This document shows positions 27,201 to 35,140 of a stretch of 58,947 nucleotides of DNA, one piece after another. A program made the position numbers and the translations under genes. Position 1 is the stretch's first letter, and each line of letters begins with the position of its first letter. The notes under the pieces were generated by a model. It was not told where the DNA came from and did no database searches. It saw only the letters and a program-made list of their open reading frames with translations. The stretch is from a virus, in IMG/VR virus record IMGVR_UViG_3300031857_000198, positions 1-58,947 of that record. The stretch is one strand, 5' to 3'.

Positions 27201-27201
27201 A
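18298..27201 (+). CDS. Giant fusion: prohead protease, ArdC-like antirestriction metallopeptidase, UvrD-like helicase
   Basis: A 2,967-aa protein with a GGAAGG site 7-8 nt before ATG. (1) Residues ~1-185 are the HK97-type prohead protease: GHNW His69, EWSIGY Ser133, Glu159 of YEVSPVLHG. (2) Cys373, Cys376, Cys385 and Cys398 form a metal-knuckle-like domain. (3) Residues ~560-605 are a Gly/Arg linker with RDVDLDGIVGEG. (4) Residues ~782-1118 are ArdC-like with zincin motif HETVH (988-992) and EELIAE (Glu1021). (5) Residues ~1235-2290 are an SF1A helicase: Walker A AGAGSGKT (1262-1269), IDEAQD (1634-1639), QAVYAFRGA, NESFRYG, SKGREWD, YVALTRAK (2237-2244). (6) The rest is unrecognised. LSSG-type motifs sit between domains at 576, 648, 729, 765, 1158, 1196, 2367 and 2422. 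Protease next to portal and capsid is standard; the remaining fusion is exceptional. Confidence 0.93.
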   Translation: MPGEVFEYKTTALGTAEGKADSVNLNEAQGIVECFVAGIGNKDSVGDIVATGAFTKSLMRRKPRVVWGHNWNDPIGKVLEIYEVPPTDNRLPMKMKMAGIGGLFARVQFNLQSEKGREAFANVAFFGEEQEWSIGYKTLRAQYDQKSQANVIFELELYEVSPVLHGANQLTGTISVKSDEKGGMMTPSPMMMMEEDETDEIQKQLSMVIGSKVMIDDVADDMITFSRREDEGKVGKYKCHYSRGPAGFMFGPPQRVPMAPKPMPMMPMASPGMPSVPERIMRPSQMPGIPVAIKPGEAGMQIVPLPPVDYEDSGKKPRPQFDPNNIDSEEADLRDSLLKIVKRYGKFNEDADGVWAGYTSAAENDVKNIGVKCANCVFFKGGNSCQIIDLDIESEGKCRFAVIPKGVVKGDVVIKKSYEYQTEANEEDYLEDLEVKYPGELAVAALRGIIGRKRKKNRKYKSLADFGREGDDMNGAYCIPVMPQYAFRVKQALDPIFDYHYADAYVDTDGIVITSGASFELIDAIDTALDNLKKKSLNDGGIEEKAIGYRLGRAIGSRMVDRPNLGGGRSRGRFFTSSGAQDFDPFTARDVDLDGIVGEGLFMRGTPLAQADPTPDGPGSIRNPKPSPEQLKKPGAPGAPVSKPATGLSSGKLYEVPRVDDPDVASFDKMAMAEEQREQLQGVLDGASDPDQIKRLRKAINELDKYMNRVEKMSEREMRQQDAGDVTKLSSGYQRFLSTPDNKRSDFDKVKYQGPLNKFKEGERLSSGKVLDSDNVTPEEQKQILDDVYAKMTEQIITALEEIAKNPGNARWEIPWRQLEIMARNATGQKRVYQGTNQLMLTLISSARGYKTNRWAGAGQWKKIGGKISKEAMEKRGVQILAPNKTETAILDRDGNVVGSYRGFHTTTVWNVADVEGLPPEMYELDDVLQLSPEQRLQDLEDVIKEIAPAWKEVKGNRAFYSPMADEITMPQFEQFKDPLNFYSTLFHETVHWTSHPSRMNRKLGKQFGDADYAFEELIAEIGSAFALGAMGVEAPVRKDHAPYLASWLQALRSRPEALKDAITQAQQAVDFLMNRSATMRKRAGIPDGERKGKDEATAEVPMIVGFEDSPKIPTIGGVRGTFGDEDIEDIVPPAPAEKPKRTRKGSKASGEASTEALSSGAMMSNLNTVDEDIIGGGYIRREGRDGLAKDVSGRLSSGASRGSVQHRSGDEARAVKRSPGTAHFGSLYGFSYEPTEQQKDIIDTGLALMFGEQKGIMTVSAGAGSGKTTTLKALMAAAEREFDITRFINRPEALKEKLDFISEKYSTDDDKFDLSSMSEEDRDTKLSELRDKFKSPTAYYVVFNKKNEEEAAAEFSDNTGVSTLNRLSWWSLLLGQGDEKYGKKFRDKVKISTQDRGTFARRDKDGKLQTIKFTKVDGTEGETVGYDPGWRDLGYLKLSDSNGWIKALKLTDREEFSAGKGAGMPTPIAGVNLTVRDYADILNKALKAFANSADEKIGPQHFKRADINKGRASDSIVDTEWPSIPDQWLKDANDGWNMVTDPDSIVLPDQGQTDKLWAMTDPDLRSDPGLIGHATGKDLEANVQVPKETKVGDILPDGRVVISVKTGQKGKNFQATVARRYATKDNPLSMFMIDEAQDMNPVMEQVLNKNRDNLSILLVGDKRQAVYAFRGAKDILSSLNGDYDLPLNESFRYGPTVAWLANLIQSQGNIDDSELGIEDRFHHVAGLAVDVINNDFDMDGLSPERAREALVKIESKYKSDRIRIAQKGIRDDFDMTSMTVDQRREKLKAADKKYKTKLASLSDDEIVSGIEINKALSKELRKVEDSYVALADMDEAARSKELASLKDVLSKEAAGEFVADMKDADAILTRDNATIIYEALQFIQNFQPRFTRNGQELPPVVMIPATKHREMKAFFEHLSFVMDTPVDKQIELTKKGLRPKASSWIGDVWDAGEIKRRAQQEQYAQLKSMYKLVTRGNKNLGIPPRRAWEYRNMFANGVTPGIKAPVIVPERKMLNLSKLKDVNVDDLKTISAQRGTGFTSTSTASRARRFEVIPDTTGKGKSKVQWHLQLADVNGKREGEWTGAIELFDWGIDSGGEYTDTKTGKVVKAPQGVYFRDMMRILEDSDYYGGKVQFKKNGLRNKEGSGKEFGDTVVIKGDTDEETAFILNDIVSRMRTSAKTPNADVEITTAQLSKGREWDRVRVASDFRNPPDLDIDPETGKPVESRSRREELNIVYVALTRAKRAIDPGKAIYDLYLSDTVSARQREAIDKAIEDGRMPDYLNKPEGLFDPYSGEINAPTPTIEDDDDEPGDYEVGGGDDGKSIDDIIKEKEEEKEDEDASIDGIEDIGDEDASNSPDMDQFVDFLSSGRSGRGRRNRRLNRSRQTPWSDEDRQRFADRDRLRANRRPGKRNDGPSPEEFFSSGRTDVELEGRFGRRLRQGGAQRAPRNARPSTQGIAGLRLSGNPETNSKARRELDYSMRVWDGFKRTGIALDVNSDDSGTDARQRQIREAMNNVSQRMADRPQITVGSVSSNNPNQNPTASTWMLSTEKLKDTIRIPTEYSVQTDPGTGRKDITWTQSRPLSNDELASLLNLDKPNAAKLSDPDAGINHDAVRMLVAELGKQPEFAGWRLFAPVTRADEDFAEMNVMERFAENLGRANMRDRFIIETFGKDAFPHWFDEEENNPISPEEYDSLGEVSRVSQFRASGRFDKDSATRGDSPVEEMLMEESIDEAELPDIQEPDVSAEELRADKTARKDFELDALLKYLGIPEKGWQQRMRERLQQSFGMDDVGLGAQSDWKKNGVPIAYINQMIKAGLIPDASSVWRDGDSGSKLDSELSNAKHAVYEALNEFIDKSFPNSPQNSTKTRNYITNSTDMALYLSESAKRKGSVFSPRKGDEPRFSSNELQQIVNRFNEAFGTNHTIEDIFSREQLETARRRIEEDGETLSGKKRERRKVKPDNFAND

Positions 27202-27254
27202 CAGGCAAGCAAATTAGCAAACGTTACTAATTAGCGCGCAAGGTTCTGATACGT

Positions 27255-27260
27255 TATAAT
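27255..27260 (+). promoter_or_regulatory. Consensus -10 box (TATAAT)
   Basis: TATAAT lies in the 117-nt gap between the giant fusion and the acidic protein gene. There is no good -35 (TTAGCG at 18-nt spacing is weak). It could start an independent mRNA for the acidic protein and genes downstream. Confidence 0.4.
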
Positions 27261-27318
27261 TTAAGCAAATTGATTGGTTAATGTCCCTATGGCATTTCCC
27301 TGCATTTACGGGAGTTCT

Positions 27319-28896
27319 ATGAGCTACGACGAGAAAGCCACAGTCAGCATTGACGCCGAGGGCAACGTTCTTAAGTGCGCCAAAGGCGCTAGTGCCGCTG
27401 ACTGCGGTTTTGTTAAGGGTTCGGAGTTGTGCGCAAAGTGCGGCGCCATGCCTGTTGAGATGAAGATGGTTCCCGCCTCTGAGTTGGAGGAGAAGGAAAT
27501 GGCCATGGAAGCTCCGGAAATGAAGCCGAAGAAGAAGCCTGCAGAAGGTGGCGTTGTTGGCGTAATGGAAGTTGACCTTGAGGCAGACACCGAAGAGGAA
27601 GAAGACGAAGACGGCGAGCCAATGGAGAAATCATCTAAAGAGATGAAGCCCAAGAGGGTCCCAGTTCCTGGCCAGGTAATAATGGCTGATGACGAGGGCG
27701 AAGAGGCAGCGCTTGACGAAGCCGAAATGGACATGGAGTCAATGGGTGACGAAGACGAGGAGTCTTCTGCTCAAAGAACTATGGGCAAGGCGAAGGCTGC
27801 AAAGCTTGAGGTAGAAATCGACTCAGAAGATGATGACGAAGAGTCAGACGACGAAGAAATGTCGGAAGACGAAGAAATGTCAGACGAGGACGAAGAGGAC
27901 GAGGAATACGAGGAAGACGAAGACGATGAGCTCATTATGGGCGAGAAGTCATTCTCTGCTCGCGACTCAGAGTGGGAAGACATTCGCAGGTCACGAATTA
28001 AGTCCCTTGGAATAAAGACAGCTGACCTTGGCGCTCACGGATATCTATGTGCAATAGAGAGAAAAGCCTATGCGGGTTCTTCTCCTGTTTGCGACGACTG
28101 CCCAGGTGGTTGTGTTGCTGAAAAGGGTCTGCCCGGACTGCTACACGTCGAAGGTTTGGCAGAAAAAATGTTCGATGGTGTTGTTGTTGACTCCGGCTAC
28201 TCGCAGCCAGCAGACATGTTTGTTGTTGACGTACAGACAAAGGATGGTTCCGTCAAGGAAGTATTCATCGACGGAACAAGCGCAGAAGTTTTGGGCTTCC
28301 AGAAGCTCGATGAATCAGAATTTGAACAGAAGTCTGGCTTTTCTGAATACAAGCTCATTGATTTCACCGAAGCAGCAGAAATCGCCGTCAAGTCAATTGA
28401 TGGACATGTTGTTGCGGTAGAGCCAGATGTTTTCGAAGGTTTTGATGCTTATGCTGTAGAAATCGAAGGATTTGACGGAAAGTCGTACGACGTCTTCGTT
28501 GCCCTTGATGGCGAAGTGCTCGGTTATGACAAGTATGAAGCTGATGAGGTTGAGCAGATTGAAGCAGAAGCAGCTGAGATTGCAATCAAGAGAGCTTTTT
28601 CTGAAGAGAGAAGAATGGAACTTGCCAAGGAAGGTATGGCTCTTCCTGACGGTTCATATCCAATCGTTTCAGAGTCCGACCTAAGAAATGCAATTCAGGC
28701 TTTCGGTAGGGCAAAAGACAAAGAGGCTGCCAAGCGCCATATTATGAAGCGCGCTCGCGACCTTAAACTCGAAAGCCTTATCCCCGCAAACTGGCTTGCC
28801 GGAAGCAAGGAAAAGAGCGAGGAGCTGGGTGATGCGGATTTCATGGCGGCCCTCGTCGAGTTCCAGCTTCTCGAAGACTCAATCGACGATAAGTAA
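27319..28896 (+). CDS. Acidic head-module protein with PepSY-like and DUF6582-like regions (scaffold or decoration candidate)
   Basis: About 525 aa from the ATG at 27319, which has GGGAG 5 nt upstream; an in-frame ATG at 27289 (MAFPCIYG) and a TTG at 27274 are alternatives. The N-terminus holds a Cys set (VLKCAKG, ADCGF, ELCAKCGA). The centre (about residues 75-210) is highly Asp/Glu-rich. A second Cys cluster (CDDCPGGC) follows, then a PepSY-like repeat region (EAAEIAVKSIDGHVVAVEP, DVFVALDGEVLGYD). The C-terminus (MALPDGSYPIVSESDLRNAI, GRAKDKEAAKRHIMKRA) matches a domain (DUF6582) found in actinophage capsid assembly genes. Between protease and capsid genes, a scaffolding or virion role is likely. 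Confidence 0.75.
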   Translation: MSYDEKATVSIDAEGNVLKCAKGASAADCGFVKGSELCAKCGAMPVEMKMVPASELEEKEMAMEAPEMKPKKKPAEGGVVGVMEVDLEADTEEEEDEDGEPMEKSSKEMKPKRVPVPGQVIMADDEGEEAALDEAEMDMESMGDEDEESSAQRTMGKAKAAKLEVEIDSEDDDEESDDEEMSEDEEMSDEDEEDEEYEEDEDDELIMGEKSFSARDSEWEDIRRSRIKSLGIKTADLGAHGYLCAIERKAYAGSSPVCDDCPGGCVAEKGLPGLLHVEGLAEKMFDGVVVDSGYSQPADMFVVDVQTKDGSVKEVFIDGTSAEVLGFQKLDESEFEQKSGFSEYKLIDFTEAAEIAVKSIDGHVVAVEPDVFEGFDAYAVEIEGFDGKSYDVFVALDGEVLGYDKYEADEVEQIEAEAAEIAIKRAFSEERRMELAKEGMALPDGSYPIVSESDLRNAIQAFGRAKDKEAAKRHIMKRARDLKLESLIPANWLAGSKEKSEELGDADFMAALVEFQLLEDSIDDK

Positions 28897-28910
28897 CCGA
28901 GGTCCCCGAT

Positions 28911-31900
28911 ATGTCGGGTGAACCGGTAAAGCACAGGGTAATAACGTCTGGACGTCTAGTATCTCCAGTTGCCTGCTGTAGGGACTTCGATGCTAGAGCG
29001 CTTCGTTTCAAGCAATCAATCAACGGAAGCGTCTACTCAGGCAGGCTTCAAGCAGATATAGCCGTAAAGGCGCTTGGTTGGGACATCTCTCGCAAACAAG
29101 ACGAGGGAAACACTGACAATAAAAAGCGTGAATTCACCGGGGAATCAATGCCCGGTGTTGAAAAAAACGCATACGGGTATAGGTGGAAACCAGAAGCCAG
29201 ATGGGAACCGGGCTCAAAGCTTGTTCTATCGCCAACAATTGAGAGCATTCGCGGAATGGATATCGAGCCTAATTTTGGCTGGATTCCAGAAAAGGAACGC
29301 GAAGTTGATTCGTTTGACAAGCTGCTGAATAAGCTGCGAAATAAACCACACATAAAAATATCTAAGTTTGATGTAAACCCTAAGACTGACGAAGTTGACA
29401 CATCTTCTGAAAAAATTGTCGACCCATTTGCAATGTCAACAGGCATGACAATGGAGGAACGCAGAAGAAGGCTCAACAAGGGCAAAAACGTAGAAGAAAA
29501 ATCATTAGGACCCAATCTTGGTGCGCGAGTTCCTGGCGGTTCATTGCTAGCAAGGGCAGCTGCAGCAGTTGGAATACTTAGAGATGAAAATAATAAGTTT
29601 AGGTGTCCTCCAGGAACGCCAGCAGCTAACCAGTTTACGGACGCCATGGGCTCAAACTGCTTTGGGTTCAGTGCTAGTAGATTCGCAAGATTTGCTGCTC
29701 GCCAGGCCGCAGAACTCTCCAACCAAGGAGAAATGCAGGGACTTAGAAACACTGCACGAAATGTACTTGACTTTGTTTACAACGGAAGATGGTTTCGTGA
29801 CCTAGCTGATGCTGACCCAGCAAGAATTGGTCGCAGTCCATGGTATGACGCAGCAACTGGCGAAAGAATAGAAACACCTGACTGGCGTGACGTTGATGGC
29901 CCAGAAAATCTCCGCGTAACAACTAATGGGATGATTAACGCGCAAGATGAAATTGCGCGAGCTGATGCTGAAGTTCTCAGTCTACTGGATGACCTTGGTG
30001 TCGACATAAGTGATGAGGCGAGAGCCACGAATGAAGACCTTGGTCAAGCATTTGACACACTGCGACAGATGGCTAATAATGGCGACCCACGCGGATGGGA
30101 TGTAAACCTTGTCAACGCAAACGGAGTAGACCAGCCAAGACTGACACCACAACAAGTCGAGCAGTTTGTCACAGCCCGCCTACAGGCCGTTCAGGGATGG
30201 ACTTCACTCTCAAAAGAAGAACAAGACCTCATGGTCAAGGCTGATACTGCAAGATATTACGAAACCGAAAGAGCATTCCTTGAGTCCCTGCTAGTTCAGT
30301 TCAAGAGAAACCCATCTGCAGCAAAGTTTCTTGGAACAATCATGTACGACTCGGACTCGAACCACGAGGCCGGAACATCACTAATGCGCGATGCTGCTCA
30401 AATTATCGACATGACTGACCCTGTTACTGGGAAAACAAGAAAAGTCAAAATACCCGGGGAAATGCGTGGGGTAATCGACTTCAACATGGACATGATTATG
30501 AGCAACCAGGAAACCATGCTTCCAAACATGGGTGCTGGCCAGCGCCTGTCAATAGCTGCCATTGGCGGAAGAACAGACGCCGAATCTCAGATGGCTCTTT
30601 CACATTTTATGCTAAACGCTGACCTTGCGGCTCGCCACATGGCTGGACTCGTAGATGGTCCAAAATCATTCACAAGACACATAGGGATACACGAATTTGC
30701 CCACTTGGTCCAGGCTCAGGGATTCATGGAGGAGATTGACCGCAGAGCAAAAGCCGGAATGCTTGAGGTTCCGCAGTTCTCTAAGCGCGGCGACTATCTA
30801 GGGCAGAAAAAGATAAATAGCCTTTACGACTTAAGCGCTGGCGACATCATGAACATGATGACACAAACAGCTGACGGGATAAACCTTAAAGAACTTGGTG
30901 ATGTGATGAGCCGCCTAGAGGGTGTTGCTCAGTTCTCTGGCGCATATCCAAGAGAATATGAAAAGGGAAGCGAAATATGGGCGCTCGAAGCCCTTGCTGA
31001 ACTTTATGCGCTGAGGGAACAAAAACTTATAAGCGGCGATGACGTCGACTCGGTTCTGGAGTTCATGGATGACATCATGGCAAAGAGAGCTGAAACTTCG
31101 GCAGCAATCGCAAGCGCAACATATGACCTGGATGAGGTTGATTCTCCAGACATTGATTCACCAACAGCAGACGTTCTTCCTGGAATAACGCCAGAAGAAC
31201 TAGACGCAATGGCAGAAGAAGCGCTAGTCCGTAGGGTTGCCGACAGGAGAGAAACTCTAAAAGCTTTCAGAAGTGACTATTCGGGACTCACTCAGGAGGA
31301 GATGTTTGATGTTGCTACAGAAATAGCGACAGATTACACTATCGCTAAAGAAAGTCTGGATGAAATAGAAAAGTCGGAAATCCCATCTGGCTTAACACCG
31401 GAAGAAACAGATGCTGCAACAAGAGCCAGACAAGAGCTTCTTGATATAGCCATAGAAGAGGCTCAATTCCATGAGAAGAAGTACGACGATGCACGTCGTG
31501 AATGGAAAAAGAAGTATGGAATTGGTGCTCGTTCGGAAAACGCAAGATTTGACGCAGAAGTAGGGTCACTAAGGGAGTCTCGCGGCCTACTTAGTCCATC
31601 GGAAGCTGCTAAAAATGCAAGAGCAAGACAGCTTGATGCTATTTCTGAAGACATAACACAAATCGATGATAAAAAAGCCATCAGAAAAATGGCCGACACC
31701 CAAGTTCTGATGAAGGCAAATTCTGATGATGTCGACAAATCAGTAGAACTAGCTGAAGAATTCGACACCATGAAGAATGCCATGATTGAAAAACTTAGGG
31801 CTGGTGGAGATAAACGCAGCAGGTCGAGAATTAGTAAAGAAATCGATGAAAAAATTGAAGCCCTAAACAGCCCTAAACCAAAACCAACTAGAAAATTCAA

Positions 31901-34900
31901 ATCGAAAGCGGATGCTGATTCATTTGTTAAGTCTCGTAGGGCGAGTCAATCAAGACGACTTACGCCACGTCAACGTGAAGCCATTCGCCAGATTGGTACT
32001 GGTGAAGACGTGGATATCTCTAATGTTTTGGACCCACAGAAACAAGTTTCCGCTGGTCGTGCAATAAATCGTCGCAACGCTCGCCTTGCAAGGCTTGGTC
32101 TTGAGGTAGATGAAAATTCATCTTCTGAAGCCCCCCTTGATAGGCAAGTGCAGAATGTTTTGATTCCAACAATGGAGGCGATAGATGCCACCTCCATAAC
32201 AGAGCCTTTCGAGATTGAGGCAATCGTAGAAGTTGAGTCTGGTAAGGTTTCCGGCCGCTCTGTTGGAAAAGATGTTCAGATAGACAGCCTCGTTACGGGC
32301 AGGCTTATGCCCAAGGGCCGTAGACCAACGAAGCTGACAAGACAGCAAGAATCTGATGCCCCCGAAGGCAAGAAGAAGAAGCGCGTTGTAATTTCTCTGA
32401 AGGAGGGAGACAAGGGAATATTCTCGTCTCCTGGAGAAGATGGGGAGAGCAGATTCATTCTACCTCCCGGCTCTTTGCGTGTTGTGTCTCGTGGTGACGA
32501 TGGAACAATCTACATGGAGGTTTCATCTCAGAAGAATGCAGTTGAGGCTGCCGAGTCATTGAGGGATTCTCTTTCTAACGGCACTGATGACGCAATTTGG
32601 CGAAAAGGTGCATCCAATAGGGTTGGCAAGGTTGTCAATGAATATGTGACTGCACGCCGGGAAAGCAGAGATATAGATTCCCCTAGAAACGACAGCGATA
32701 AACAGATAGCAGAGACAAACTCATCCATCAATGAACAGGTAGTTGATGCTGGCTCAAGCTTTGGTGAAGGTATAGATGATGTTGACCTTCAGGGCGCAAG
32801 CGAATCATTGTCATCCGGACGTTCAATATATGGTCCAAAACAAACAAGAGCACAGAGAACCGAGTCTCGACGCAGTAAAATCTCCAGCAACGCTAAGGAA
32901 ATAAGAAACATACTTTCAGGCAAAGGCTCAAAAGAATTCCCAGAACTATCAAAGGAAAATATTGACCCACGTGTTGCCGAATTAATTATGAACCTTCCAG
33001 ATGAAGAACTTCATTCACTAATCGAGGAAACCGCATACAGAATGCATTCTGGCCTAGATAGGCGCGCCCGTGTGAGAATGAGGGAATCAGAAGTTGATGA
33101 AATGCTCATAACTGGAACGGTTCGTTCACCACTCGCATCAAGCTCTGACGATTCTCCAGTTGCTTCAAGACGCATAGAAAGAATACTGAGACGCAACTCA
33201 TCTGGCACAAGAGAAGACGGCTTCAGAAGAGCCATGCAAAGCGAATCCCTTAGCAGTGGGGCAGTCAAAAAGGGCATCGGTGAGCGCCTAAAGGGCAGGG
33301 CGATGAATCAGATAGCTGAACGAATGGGCCTCGATGATGAAGAGAAAGAAGTCATGGAGCTTGTCGTTGATACGGCCGCAGCGATGCGTTTTGGTCCTCA
33401 AGCTGCACTCACGAAACTTGGAATGGAACTAGCCAGAAGAGGAAGCAGAGACCTAGCAGAGTTTGTTGTTGAAAAACTTAAGGAAGACGACAGAATCAAC
33501 GATGAACAAGCAAAGATGATTCTTAAGAGAATGAATAGAGTTGCCCCAGAGGGGCTGCCCGAACCGCTCAAGGATGCCGCAGTTTCTGCAGCAAGGGGCG
33601 CGCGCAGGATGGTTGATACACCAGAAAACAGGGAAAGAATAGCTACAGCGCGTGAATCTGCTGGACGCAGAGCAAGGCGCTTACGAGATGCAAGCGCAGA
33701 ACGAGTGCGCGAAATGCGAGACAGAATAACTGGTGTTGAGGCAATCAACGACGCGGGCGAAACTGGGCCTCCTATCGGGCTACCGCCAGTGCCGGTTCTT
33801 CGCGGCGAACCACGAGTGACCCTCTCTAGCGGAAGGGTGGAGAGAACACTTAAGCCTGGCTCGATATCCCCACAAACTTCCAAAATAAAGAGCAGTCGTG
33901 CTTCAATCTCTCTCGGGGAAAATTGGCGTGACCAAATAGAAGTTTACGAGATAGGCGGAAAGCGTGTCGCCTTCGGTGTTCCCAATGAACAGTCATGGGA
34001 ATCAGATATATCTGATGTTGAAGTTTTACCAATTAACCCATTTGTTATTTCTGGGCTTGACGAGACATCTGACGAGGGCCGGGAGTTGGCCATTAAGTGG
34101 ACACTTGCCGGAATTGGACTTAATGAAGAAGGTAATGATTCAAAAACAGAAGCAAGTTCAATACTTTATGCAGCAACGCGCGGTGACACTGACGCACAAA
34201 AGAGACTTGATGACCTTGCCGAGGCCGGACAGAAGACAGTTGACGCAAGTCGCAAAAACATAGCCCAATTACGACAGGAAACAATCGATAGGGAAGCTGC
34301 CGCAAGAGAGAAGACCCTAAGTGAACTTAGAAGGGCATTGCCAGACGCTTCAGAAGAAGAAATACAAAGAAGAGCACGCCCCTCTCGGTCCAACGGCTTT
34401 AGTGGCCTGTCAGTAGACGACCTGTATCTCGTCCACGAAACTACATATGAACCACAGTACGACAGTGATGGTAATTTAGTTATAAGACCAACAGGCGACT
34501 ACCCAATGCTTGATGAAAATGGTCAACCGCTACTCGATGACAATGGTAGACCGTGGGATACATATAGGGGAACAATACATTTTTCTATTAACCACAGGGT
34601 TTCCGGACATCAGCAAAGAGAGACCCCAGAAGCAAGCAATGTAATAATGATTCCGTTAAAGGACGTTATTGCGGCCAACCCTGGAGCACTCGACAACCTT
34701 TACGGAGTTGATACATATTTAACGCCACCACCGGGGGAGCCACTCAAACTTCCTGCGTCTGCAGTTAGGACACTCAAACTAGAAAAGGGTGAAACCGACC
34801 CATGGGGCAAGGTTCATACTGAGCTTGAAAGCATGGGAATGAGTCCTGATGTCAGGATGTATGGAGGCACAGACTCTGTTGGCCTCGATGCCGACCAGAG

Positions 34901-35123
34901 AATAAGTGGAATAGCTGCCCAGCTTGACGTTGAGAATAAAATGCACTCACACTCAGATAATGCACACTTTGAAAAAACAAGAAAACATGATGGTATGTCA
35001 TTCCCTGTTACTCCTGGAATATTTGCTAACTTAAGTCGAAATGCTCTTCTGCGTTTAATGCATCAAGATAGATGGTCTGGGGCAAACAACTCACTATCTG
35101 AAACAACAAGAAGTGTTGTTTAG
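28911..35123 (+). CDS. 2,070-aa multidomain head-module protein with zincin motif and LSSG junctions
   Basis: Starts ATG 15 nt after the previous gene. The N-terminal ~200 residues are unrecognised. A Cys motif (RCPPGT at 231, second Cys at 252, with FTD between) is shared with the 680-aa protein at 37791. Residues ~584-700 form a metallopeptidase-like segment, GIHEFAHLV with HEFAH at 594-598 and Glu693/697 in a following helix. Residues ~800-1080 are helical and highly charged. LSSG occurs at 1300-1303, 1447-1450 and 1638-1641. Residues ~1655-2070 are homologous to residues ~170-530 of the 1,210-aa protein at 51491 (shared YLVHET, TIHF-NH and LPPP-type segments). No overall family recognised; probably a capsid or ejected polyprotein. 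Confidence 0.85.
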   Translation: MSGEPVKHRVITSGRLVSPVACCRDFDARALRFKQSINGSVYSGRLQADIAVKALGWDISRKQDEGNTDNKKREFTGESMPGVEKNAYGYRWKPEARWEPGSKLVLSPTIESIRGMDIEPNFGWIPEKEREVDSFDKLLNKLRNKPHIKISKFDVNPKTDEVDTSSEKIVDPFAMSTGMTMEERRRRLNKGKNVEEKSLGPNLGARVPGGSLLARAAAAVGILRDENNKFRCPPGTPAANQFTDAMGSNCFGFSASRFARFAARQAAELSNQGEMQGLRNTARNVLDFVYNGRWFRDLADADPARIGRSPWYDAATGERIETPDWRDVDGPENLRVTTNGMINAQDEIARADAEVLSLLDDLGVDISDEARATNEDLGQAFDTLRQMANNGDPRGWDVNLVNANGVDQPRLTPQQVEQFVTARLQAVQGWTSLSKEEQDLMVKADTARYYETERAFLESLLVQFKRNPSAAKFLGTIMYDSDSNHEAGTSLMRDAAQIIDMTDPVTGKTRKVKIPGEMRGVIDFNMDMIMSNQETMLPNMGAGQRLSIAAIGGRTDAESQMALSHFMLNADLAARHMAGLVDGPKSFTRHIGIHEFAHLVQAQGFMEEIDRRAKAGMLEVPQFSKRGDYLGQKKINSLYDLSAGDIMNMMTQTADGINLKELGDVMSRLEGVAQFSGAYPREYEKGSEIWALEALAELYALREQKLISGDDVDSVLEFMDDIMAKRAETSAAIASATYDLDEVDSPDIDSPTADVLPGITPEELDAMAEEALVRRVADRRETLKAFRSDYSGLTQEEMFDVATEIATDYTIAKESLDEIEKSEIPSGLTPEETDAATRARQELLDIAIEEAQFHEKKYDDARREWKKKYGIGARSENARFDAEVGSLRESRGLLSPSEAAKNARARQLDAISEDITQIDDKKAIRKMADTQVLMKANSDDVDKSVELAEEFDTMKNAMIEKLRAGGDKRSRSRISKEIDEKIEALNSPKPKPTRKFKSKADADSFVKSRRASQSRRLTPRQREAIRQIGTGEDVDISNVLDPQKQVSAGRAINRRNARLARLGLEVDENSSSEAPLDRQVQNVLIPTMEAIDATSITEPFEIEAIVEVESGKVSGRSVGKDVQIDSLVTGRLMPKGRRPTKLTRQQESDAPEGKKKKRVVISLKEGDKGIFSSPGEDGESRFILPPGSLRVVSRGDDGTIYMEVSSQKNAVEAAESLRDSLSNGTDDAIWRKGASNRVGKVVNEYVTARRESRDIDSPRNDSDKQIAETNSSINEQVVDAGSSFGEGIDDVDLQGASESLSSGRSIYGPKQTRAQRTESRRSKISSNAKEIRNILSGKGSKEFPELSKENIDPRVAELIMNLPDEELHSLIEETAYRMHSGLDRRARVRMRESEVDEMLITGTVRSPLASSSDDSPVASRRIERILRRNSSGTREDGFRRAMQSESLSSGAVKKGIGERLKGRAMNQIAERMGLDDEEKEVMELVVDTAAAMRFGPQAALTKLGMELARRGSRDLAEFVVEKLKEDDRINDEQAKMILKRMNRVAPEGLPEPLKDAAVSAARGARRMVDTPENRERIATARESAGRRARRLRDASAERVREMRDRITGVEAINDAGETGPPIGLPPVPVLRGEPRVTLSSGRVERTLKPGSISPQTSKIKSSRASISLGENWRDQIEVYEIGGKRVAFGVPNEQSWESDISDVEVLPINPFVISGLDETSDEGRELAIKWTLAGIGLNEEGNDSKTEASSILYAATRGDTDAQKRLDDLAEAGQKTVDASRKNIAQLRQETIDREAAAREKTLSELRRALPDASEEEIQRRARPSRSNGFSGLSVDDLYLVHETTYEPQYDSDGNLVIRPTGDYPMLDENGQPLLDDNGRPWDTYRGTIHFSINHRVSGHQQRETPEASNVIMIPLKDVIAANPGALDNLYGVDTYLTPPPGEPLKLPASAVRTLKLEKGETDPWGKVHTELESMGMSPDVRMYGGTDSVGLDADQRISGIAAQLDVENKMHSHSDNAHFEKTRKHDGMSFPVTPGIFANLSRNALLRLMHQDRWSGANNSLSETTRSVV

Positions 35124-35140
35124 TTGGGTGGATGATTTAA

